Program-made: the position numbers and the translations under genes
From: Setomelanomma holmii
Taxonomy: Eukaryota; Ascomycota; Dothideomycetes; Pleosporales; Phaeosphaeriaceae
DNA: 64,000 nucleotides
Direction of reading: 5' to 3'
Assembly (NCBI GenBank): GCA_010015745.1
Contig: ML978192.1
Location: 1-64,000 of the forward strand
In this document: positions 56,734 to 64,000 of the stretch, piece after piece
Numbering within the stretch: the stretch's first letter is position 1
Layout: every line of letters starts with the position of its first letter
The notes under the pieces: model-generated
Databases searched by the model: none
Told to the model about the DNA's origin: nothing
What the model saw: only the letters and a program-made list of their open reading frames with translations

Positions 56734-57507
56734 TCACATGGCCATCTCAGCCTGCAGTTTCCGCAGCTCCTCCTCTTCGTCGTCCTCCTCGACCCGTTGT
56801 TGCGGCAGCTTCTGATTCGGTGCTGCCGGCATCCTTCCGACCGTGTCGCTGACGGGCACATTGCCTGTCTTGAGCATCTCCTCGTCCAGCTTCTCCTGTT
56901 GTAGCTCCGCCAACTCCTCGTCCAGCTCGTCTTCGTCGATGCCGGTGCTTGTGACGCCCGAGGTGATGGCTTCGCTGATTTCTTCGCCGATGGCGTGTTG
57001 TTCGCGGAGATCTTCCCTGTCGGAAAGTCAGTAGATGCGCTTCAAGTTCTGAAATTGAGAAGGGCGTGCATGACGTTGTCCACTTTGTCGATGGTCAGGC
57101 CGGCGTGTATCTGCTTCATAGCCGTGCCTGCGTTCTTCATAGCGTCCAGTGTTTCCTTGTTGATATTTGCCGTCTCGATGCTGTATATCTCGCGCTCGAG
57201 GGTCGTGATCTGTGCGCTTGTTTGTTCGAGAGAGTGTTCAAACTGCTTCTTCCGCCGTAATGCTGCCTTTGCCGCTTCGGTGCATGTCAGCTATGGATGC
57301 CTGGTGGGTGCGGAAGGCGAGGTTACCGTTCTTGTTGGAGGATACGTATTTCCGTGCCAGAGTATCTTGCTCGTCCATCTGGTTTTGTAGGTGCTTCTCG
57401 CGCTTGTTCAACATCTCAAGTTGGCCGCGGAGTTGGAGGATGGCTTTCTTGGGCGCATCCTTCTTCCCCTGGCCGCCGCCAAACCAGCCCATGCCCCAGC
57501 CGGCCAT
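56734..57507 (-). CDS. SNF7: ESCRT-III subunit Snf7 (Vps32)
   Basis: Three exons, 57507-57327, 57262-57070 and 57016-56734, give 218 residues. Snf7 polymerises on endosomal membranes to bud vesicles into multivesicular bodies. The N-terminal amphipathic start (MAGWGMGWFGG), basic core (AILQLRGQLEMLNKREKHLQ; ALRRKKQFEHSLEQTSAQI), GLTIDKVDNVMEDLREQHAI and acidic C-terminal autoinhibitory region (GIDEDELDEELAELQ) are all present. Intron 1 (57326-57263) is GT-AG with a GCTGACA branch site. Intron 2 (57069-57017) has a clear branch and acceptor (CTACTGACTTTCCGACAG), but the family-consistent frame requires a GC donor (AT|GCACGC), with no usable GT donor in phase. The gene is divergent from ten1. 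Confidence 0.9.
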
Positions 57508-57853
57508 GATGATTACAGTGCCTGTGAGTCTTCTGTCAGTTTTGTGTGAACTGTGGAAGATGCGGTGCTGTTGTCATGGTGTCCAAGTGGGCTATCAGAT
57601 ACCGTTTCGGCGGGGCAGTGGGGTGGAGGATCCTCACATACTTTTGGCGGGATGCGTCCGGAGTGGTGAGAGTGAAAGAGTAAGGAGTTCTCAGAGGTTT
57701 GCGGCGGCGAAAGCGTGGTGTTCAGCAGTTTTGAAGCGTGCCTGGCAGAGGTCAAGATCGCGGCATGGGGTATGATGTCGTTGCGCTAAGACTGGCACGT
57801 GCATGATCGGCCGCGGCTCAAGTTTTCGCCGAATTCATCCTCCACATGCCACC
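57508..57853. promoter_or_regulatory. 346-bp shared 5' region of snf7 and ten1
   Basis: The two start codons face away from each other with 346 bp between them. Both promoters must lie here. This is a layout argument; no specific factor site was identified. Confidence 0.5.
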
Positions 57854-58262
57854 ATGTCCGTACCTGTTCCATCACGCCTCGTCCTCGTGAGCGATTTAGA
57901 GCAATGCGCGCCAGGAGCCAAGGTCCGCTTTCTGGCATGGTACCGTCATCGGCATCGCCATGATTGCCATAGCTAAACATCATAGTGTCGATGAGTATCG
58001 CATCAAGAGCGCGATCTTGCGGCTCAAGCACAATCACACCTCTACCGGCCCCTCCATTGTCGTAAATGTCGATGTCGAACACGTTCTGGAGCGACTCAAG
58101 CCACATGAACTTGATGTTGGTACCTGGCTCAACATTATAGGGCTCGTCGATCGACGGAAGGAGAAGGGTGTATTCGTGCAGGCCGTTGCTGTGTGGGACG
58201 CTGGCAACATCGACCTGGATGCGTATGAGAAGGCGGTCGAGATGAGAAAAGAGACATCATGA
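57854..58262 (+). CDS. TEN1: Ten1, CST telomere-capping complex subunit
   Basis: Two exons, 57854-57939 and 57986-58262, give 120 residues, the usual Ten1 size. The 46-bp intron (GTACCG...ATCATAG) has a GCTAAAC branch site and joins VRFLACVDEYRIKSAIL. It is a single OB-fold protein: PSRLVLVSDLEQCAPGAKVRFLACVDEY, an internal LRLKHNH and NVDVEHVLERL, LDVGTWLNIIGLVDR, and VFVQAVAVWDAG. Ten1 binds Stn1 and, with Cdc13/Ctc1, caps single-stranded telomere DNA in the nucleus. Because the first exon is only 86 bp and the reading frame changes at the intron, automatic callers could miss it. Confidence 0.85.
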
Positions 58263-60670
58263 AGCCGAGCCGATGTCTGTCAATTTCCAAAGGCGAAGTC
58301 CAGGATGGCGACCAACGAGAGCACCGCTACCGCGTAGAAACTGTCCGTCTACTTTTCGCCAGCACTCCGTTCTTGTGTGCTCCGTGAATGCTGTCAGCTT
58401 CCGCAGTCTGTGATCTTTGGCGAATGCTCGATATCGCAATACCAAGTCTACGGCGGTGCTGCGTTCACTTTGATGGTTCTCGAGGTCTGACCATCACGAG
58501 TGCGATAGGTTGGTCTGTAATTGTGCTGTACATGGCATTTGATTCAAATAACGAGGGCGGTATAGCCCCACGGCAAGTGGTGATGCCACTGTCAGGCAAA
58601 GTACGTCAAACCGCGATCCTGACAATAGTCGCGCAATACAACGCCACGAGGCGGCTGGCAGCTCATGGAGAGGACACGCAAGATTATCGAAGTGGTTCCC
58701 CGAGAACAGCGGAGACAACACAATCGGCACAGGTGAACTTCAGCCTTGAAGTGACAATGTCTCGAGATACTTGCTCTGGGCTTGTTGAAGGGACTCGACC
58801 ACGCTCGAAAAGCTCTGACTGTACACGAAGAATGACGGCAGACATATGGGAGTACTGCCTCACGAATAGCAGAAATTTAGAGTACCATATACCCTATCAG
58901 ATAGATCTCAAAGTCGCAAATTTGGAGCTTCTGAAATCGCGGTCAGGATCGCTAATCATGCACTTCGCGCGGATGACTTGCATTGAGCGCATAAATGGGA
59001 CATGGGTGCGCCTCGAGCCGCCGGTGGGAAAACCAACGCCATGGTTAGGGACACCATTACGACGACTCACGAAGCAGGTCTAATCTTTGCGCGTCCACAC
59101 GACACATGACTAGATACCGCGGGCTGAGGCTAATTTTTGAAGGCCGCAAATCTGGGTGTGTTGAGATGAAGACGCCTGTGACATTCGTACTGCTGTATGC
59201 CACGATTGTTTGACTTCATATCTACAGAGTTTACGCAGATATCATCTACAAAATTTCGGAGGCCTATACCGGTTGAGTCTGCCGACAGGAGTCTATCTCG
59301 TCTTTGCCGCAATCGCAGCCACAGCGAGAGTCTCTAACCGCCCACGCCCTCTGCCAAGCAAAACACCTGCCGGCGTGGGCGGCAGATGGTACGAATCCGG
59401 AAGCCTTATATCTGCCATGTGCCACCAGTTCTTCGTTCTCTATTGGTGTTCCAAGGGTTGGCCACGAGGCTGAGTTTTCTGTGACGCCCCCTATGTATGA
59501 AGTCTTTGGAGATGTGCAGGACAGCTGTATGCCTTTGACGAAGGGATGTGGACACCGAACAATTGCGCCTCCGTAGCGAGTGCACGAAAAGCGCGTGCGG
59601 CGAGGCGCGGACTTTCTGTGCCGCACGATCAGGATCGTCCATTGCTGGGAAGAAGTCTCCTACGGCGTAACCCTCATGGGTTGGTGGAGGCGTCGCATAT
59701 CTGCACGAGGAGTGCCGCATCGAAGATGGAAGTACGCCTCCTTCGTCCACAGACTATGACGGCGTGCAGAACCGAGAACGGCGGCCAGACATACCTACCA
59801 TGTCTCACTCAAACAGAGTCACAATAGTGCGCATTGTGCGGTACATAGAGTCCATGGAAAACCAGCATGACGACTGCAATCAGGAGCAATTGAAGACGTG
59901 GTTTCATCAAAGAGCACGAAGGCATGAGCAAGTCGCGCTCGACACGAAGGCTTTGCGCAAGTCTACACTTGACCCCATGACAGCCATGCAACATCGTGGC
60001 ACGGTGGTTGACAGTTGCCAGTCTACAACGTCGCCGCATCGCTAAGGCGTATATCATGCAGCAAAATGAATCTGCCTTAGTTGCTTGACCTAGCGGTGAG
60101 TTGTGTTGGTGGACATATGATTGCGTCATTTGGGGCTTTTCAATTGTGGTGTTGTCCAATGACGCGCCATGCTACGCTGTTGGAATGATTGCCTCGGGAC
60201 AAGAACTTCCTCGATACCATCACTCGGCTGAATGAGTGCAAAATGAAGAAGCCGCGATATCGTTTTGATTATTTGCTACACAGCCATTGGCCCTTAAAGA
60301 AACTTCTGCAATAAGATGTAGCCGAAAGTATGATTGAAAGGTTTTCGTCATTATGTTTGAGTCTAATATGTGACTTTTGCTCTGATTCAAAGGTGCCACG
60401 CGTCATGCCCATCCAACGCCGTGTAAATGAAGGGTATCTTAGTGCAAAACCAAAGTTGGCAGAATAGAATAAAGAAGGGTCCAAGAAGAGAAAATATGGG
60501 CACAGAAATGCTGTAAATAAGACAATATGCGGAATGACGCTGCATATGCGAATTGAACGAGCGACAATACCCTTGCGCATCGTAGATAGAATCTGTGGAA
60601 ACGAAAGCGGACTTTGAAACGAAAATTGTCCGGACGAAGGAAGACTGTGGGCAGACGTTGAAGTCGGCGC
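58263..60670. other. long intergenic region, no gene recognised
   Basis: About 2.4 kb. The longest frame (+ 58388-59083, 231 codons from an ATG) has no recognisable domain or composition bias, and I could not support it. I see no repeats, inverted repeats or RNA genes. Confidence 0.5.
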
Positions 60671-61482
60671 TTACTTCTTGGGACCAAAGATCCAGTCTGC
60701 GAATCAAGTTAGCGTATGCTCCAGCAAGGTCGTCAGCAGATATGCTTACACTGCGCGGCGTACTTGACCTCGAAGCTGGCTGGTTGTCCCTGGCAGGTCG
60801 TGGGTGCCGCTCCGCCAGCAGTTTCGAGACGGTAGACAGTGTCGATTCCTCCCTTCGAGATCCCCTTGGTGTCCATGAGATAGAGCCACTTGATTGTGCC
60901 CTCTCCTTGAAGGCCAGGACAGGCGGAGGCTGGAGCGGCGGTTTCGTTCAATTTGCCAACCTGCGCCATGGGGTAGGGCGTGGCAAGTTGGTCGAGTGCG
61001 AATGTTGGTGTGTTGGCACCGTTGACGCTGGCGAAGAAGTGATGGCCAACCATGTTGCTGTAGCCTTGAGATTTGAGACTCCAGTCTAGAGCGATTGGGA
61101 AGGTGCTCAAGGATAAGGCAAGAGGAGAGATGGATGGGATTTTCCACTTCGCCATTGCATCATTGTTGAGTTGCGTGCCGATGTCATATAATGTTGCTAG
61201 AGTCTGTAAGTATGGTCACCAAACGGTCGTTGAGCCTGACGTACCAGTTGCACCTGTGGTACCAGGAGCAGCATCCGGACTTCCAGTGCACGTATAGTTT
61301 TGCGTACCAAGACCGAGGAGGACATATTTCAGCTGGCCGTCGGGTGTGGGTAGGTCACTCTGGGGCATCAACTTTGCAAGATTGCTAAGATCGCTGGTAG
61401 GCGTGTAGGTTTGTTTGCCCGGTGTTGGCATCGCGGCGGCCGAAGCCGAGAAGAAGGCGAGAGACAGCGCGGTGATCAACAT
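60671..61482 (-). CDS. secreted DUF3455 protein
   Basis: Three exons, 61482-61245, 61196-60750 and 60696-60671, give 236 residues. Introns of 48 and 53 bp are GT-AG, the second with a GCTAACTT branch site. A signal peptide is at residues 1-18 (MLITALSLAFFSASAAA). The body has the DUF3455 pattern: DGQLKYVLLGLGTQNYTCTG, DGQ-type GHHFFASVNGANTPTFAL, and the C-terminal GISKGGIDTVYRLETAGGAA with PASFEVKYAAQYWIFGPKK, the last residues created by the final 26-bp exon. Proteins of this family are often mislabelled malate dehydrogenase; no enzyme activity is established. Secreted or cell-wall location is inferred from the signal peptide. Confidence 0.9.
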
Positions 61483-63627
61483 GATGGATGCGGTGGTGAA
61501 AGAAGTTGCGAAGTAAAGACCTAGTAATCGAAGAACTGGAGCGTATAAAACTGGAAGAACGACGGCGTTAAATGTGGGTTTCGCCCACAAGATAGTATAG
61601 GCAATTATGCAGAGTTCGATTGGTGGCGCAGGGAAGGCGGTTAAGGCCAGAAAGGTAAGGTAGAAGACCTGGACTAGAACAAAAGAACAACAGAGACCGA
61701 CGAGAAAATGATGAGCCGGTTTCGATATAGAGTGCTCCGTCAGCCTTCCTCGTTGGTAAGAAGGAAGTCGGGGTTGGTGTCACCAAGTCTCGAGTTGGCG
61801 GTTGACGATCTTATACCTTCTTCATTCAACACTCATCCTTGCGCTGGCCGTTGAATCGACCATGCTAGCCCACGCGCCACGGGCATGTACGTGGTCACGG
61901 ACCCTTTCTCTCGACCCGAATTGCTTCTGGCACCCTGGAGCCGACATGCATGCGGGTGGAGATGAGATGGAGCGCGGCAGGGTACTCTGGTGGCCGCAGG
62001 AGGCCTTGCTGAAAAGGGCAGTAGGCTAAAAGTGCTTGACCGTGCTGTAAGCGCTGATACGTACAATCTTGCGGCAGTGGACCAGGGTGTTCCGAGCCGC
62101 AAGGCCACGGCGTTGCTCCGCGTGTTGAGCCTCCATTCGCGCAATAAGTTCAGTGGGTGATGGTATGTGAGCTTCGCCGCCACCTATTCCTTTTGATGTC
62201 TGACGCGAAGTCTGCCTTGTAGCGATGAAGACACCAAGCGATGCTCCCGCTGAGCCCCACGTCGAGGCTGGACATCTCTAACGCGCCGGTAAAGTTTAAG
62301 GCTGGTAGCTCGTCTTCACGAACGGAAGGGCTGGATGAAGGTCAAAGCTGGGGTCATCTTCATCCATGGTATGTGCGCTGCAGTCGCCACACATGAGACG
62401 GCTGGTAAATGCCTTGAAGAGGTTAAAGAAGCGCCATGAAGCTATCGAAAGCCCCGCATCCGGCCCGAAAGTCAGCAAATTAGTCCACAAAATCAGTAGA
62501 TATTAACGCAAATTGCGGCAATAGATAGTGGAAGTTGGGCTCAGTCATGTGCGGCGTAGGTGGTAAGCTTGCATGTGCTGCACTTCGTGCTGTCGTGGAA
62601 GGGTGGCCCTGGTTGGGCTTGAGAATGGCTGGGGCCAAGTAACGCAGCACTTGCTTTCCTTCGAGCACAGTAAACTGGCGTTAAGGGCAAGCTTTGCCAT
62701 ATCGTAAGGATTCCTAGCACCTGGTTTCCGGCGACATCGAAGGGGGTCTTTTCGACTTTGTTACCGAGATGAGCTCTGGGGGACCGAGAAGTCTGACAAT
62801 ACTTCTGCTTGACCGCTAATTGAGCTGCATTAGTCGTCCTTGGTGTGGTGTTGGCTGCAAAAAGGAAGGATTGAGGGGCAATGTTGGCTTCCTAGCGTGC
62901 TGCAAGGCCACCAAAGGAGCGACATTAGCTCGCTTTCCGCGCATTCCTTCGCGATGTGGAGTTTGGAACACAACCTGAAGGACGAGCTCGTGGTGGATGC
63001 GGGTCGAGAAAGCGAAGCATCTAGCTCCTATTGATGATGCCTCTAGAATGTGGCGAACGGCCATGCTTACGATCCTCGAGTTGGACTTGGCTCTGGCCCT
63101 AGCCATCTTGTGAGGCCATCATGAGCCGCGAGAAAGTGTTCGAGAGTCGATTATTGTCGAGCTTTCGAGACAAGGAACTACTCCTGGGGGTGCCTTGAGT
63201 CAAAAGTAGAGATCATTCCGCAATGCATTGATGACCGAGCCTTTACGCATTGGTGTCAGTGCCGCGGAGGTACACGATCACGGACACTGTGCTACTACAC
63301 CTCAATGTGGAGATACGTCTTGAACGTTCGTGGTGCAGTTCGGAAGGGGCATATAGAGCGCCACGTAACGCTCGCTAAGTGGTGCAATTCACGAATATTC
63401 TTGCTCTCCAGTCCCACAGCCCAGTGTGATCTACTTGACCCTATCAAATCGTAAAGGCTCAAATGAACCAGTGAGATGGAAGTCGCGAGATGCTGGTTGT
63501 GAACTTTGACGAGTATGGAAAAGTGTGGCCTTTGGTACGCAAAGGTTCGGCCTTGAAATGGTCGAGATGCGGGGTCCCGCGTCGCTCCTTCTTCCTCCAC
63601 AATCTTGACAACAGCACCAGCAACATC
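61483..63627. other. intergenic, no gene recognised
   Basis: About 2.1 kb between the DUF3455 start and the DUF7730-like start. Frames such as - 61833-62183 and - 62816-63106 lack domains. No repeats or RNA genes were recognised. Confidence 0.5.
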
Positions 63628-64000
63628 ATGGGACGACGAAAACGGGAGACCGCACCTAGCTCTGATAAGCCCTTCAAGAAGAGAAAGCACCAGCCTAGAC
63701 TGCCAGCTCGAAGTCCACGACCACGTTTGGGTCTACCATATCGCTGGCAGCGCAACGCTAAAAAATCACGACTTCTTGCTCTTCCCGCCGAAATCAGAGA
63801 GCAGATCTGGACGTACGCTTTTGGTTTCCGCACAATTCATCCTAGCATTCAATATGCGGATGCCCATGAAAGAGTGCGGCGCATCTCCTTTGATCCGTGC
63901 ACCAAGCTATTCCACCACCATGAGGTATACGAGCTGAATCTGCCAAATTGCTCGATGGAGAAAGGACAACGCTGGAGAGAAGTGAGAGTACAAGCACACT
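63628..64000 (+). CDS. DUF7730-like protein, 5' part only (runs off the window)
   Basis: The ATG at 63628 opens a frame of 124 codons that is still open at base 64000. After a basic N-terminus (MGRRKRETAPSSDKPFKKRK), the segment RLLALPAEIREQIWTYAFG matches the F-box-like start of fungal DUF7730-type proteins, which are abundant in dothideomycetes and of unknown function. The following HPSIQYADAHERVRRISFDPC fits the family's variable region. The 3' half lies outside the window, so completeness cannot be judged. Confidence 0.7.
   Translation, partial: MGRRKRETAPSSDKPFKKRKHQPRLPARSPRPRLGLPYRWQRNAKKSRLLALPAEIREQIWTYAFGFRTIHPSIQYADAHERVRRISFDPCTKLFHHHEVYELNLPNCSMEKGQRWREVRVQAH

Noticed and set aside
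56202..56861. 219-codon - strand frame.
   Set aside because: It overlaps the end of snf7 in another frame and has no domain.
58388..59083. 231-codon + frame with an ATG.
   Set aside because: No recognisable motif, no intron, no codon pattern like its neighbours; possible but unsupported.
59809..60159. Frames in 59.2-60.2 kb on both strands.
   Set aside because: Short, mutually overlapping and without any domain.

Overview
The window is nuclear DNA of a filamentous ascomycete, most likely a dothideomycete (the class is an inference). The genes have one to four introns of about 46-68 bp (one of 123 bp), with GT-AG ends and a CTNAC-type branch site 10-25 bases before the acceptor. Several fungus-only families are present: DUF7053, DUF3455, UstYa-like/DUF3328, TmpA-like, AcuF-type C2H2 and pogo/Fot1 transposases. 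There is no operon structure. Gene models were built by hand from splice sites and family resemblance; no database search was run. Genes on '-' read right to left.

1-3.1 kb is repeat-derived: a broken pogo/Fot1-like transposase (2978 to 1380) runs into a broken OrsD/DUF3505-like zinc-finger gene (about 1430 to 219). 3.1-17.3 kb is a conserved housekeeping block: a GT34-like glycosyltransferase, cytosolic tryptophanyl-tRNA synthetase, a PRELI/Ups-type lipid-transfer protein, a TmpA-like membrane flavoprotein, a BTB-like protein and the gamma-tubulin complex subunit GCP3. 17.5-20.6 kb is decayed: a DUF7580 fragment lies against an AcuF-type C2H2 pseudogene, which is split by a 563-bp element with 78-bp terminal inverted repeats and a TA target duplication.

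22-34 kb carries metabolic and secreted-protein genes: an amino-acid permease, a TLC-domain protein, a Gal80-like Gfo/Idh/MocA protein, a minisatellite containing a 10-N assembly gap, a secreted protein with a frame problem, an amidohydrolase and an SRR1-like protein. 34.2-40.7 kb is again decayed: a membrane-protein pseudogene, a TPR gene with three lesions, and a second pogo/Fot1-like transposase with seven internal stops and no frameshift, the pattern expected of repeat-induced point mutation (RIP).

42-64 kb holds an MFS transporter, an IphP-type phosphatase, a DUF7053 protein, a DUF6594 fragment, a small Cys-rich protein, a UstYa-like oxidase, a 2OG-Fe(II) dioxygenase head-to-head with an Fhl1-type FHA/forkhead regulator, ESCRT-III Snf7 head-to-head with the telomere protein Ten1, a secreted DUF3455 protein, and a DUF7730-like gene cut by the window edge. 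No biosynthetic cluster, CRISPR array, tRNA or rRNA was recognised. The most notable items are the inverted-repeat element and its exactly restorable insertion site, the contrasting decay of the two transposases, the transposase/zinc-finger junction, and a probable GC-AG intron in snf7.
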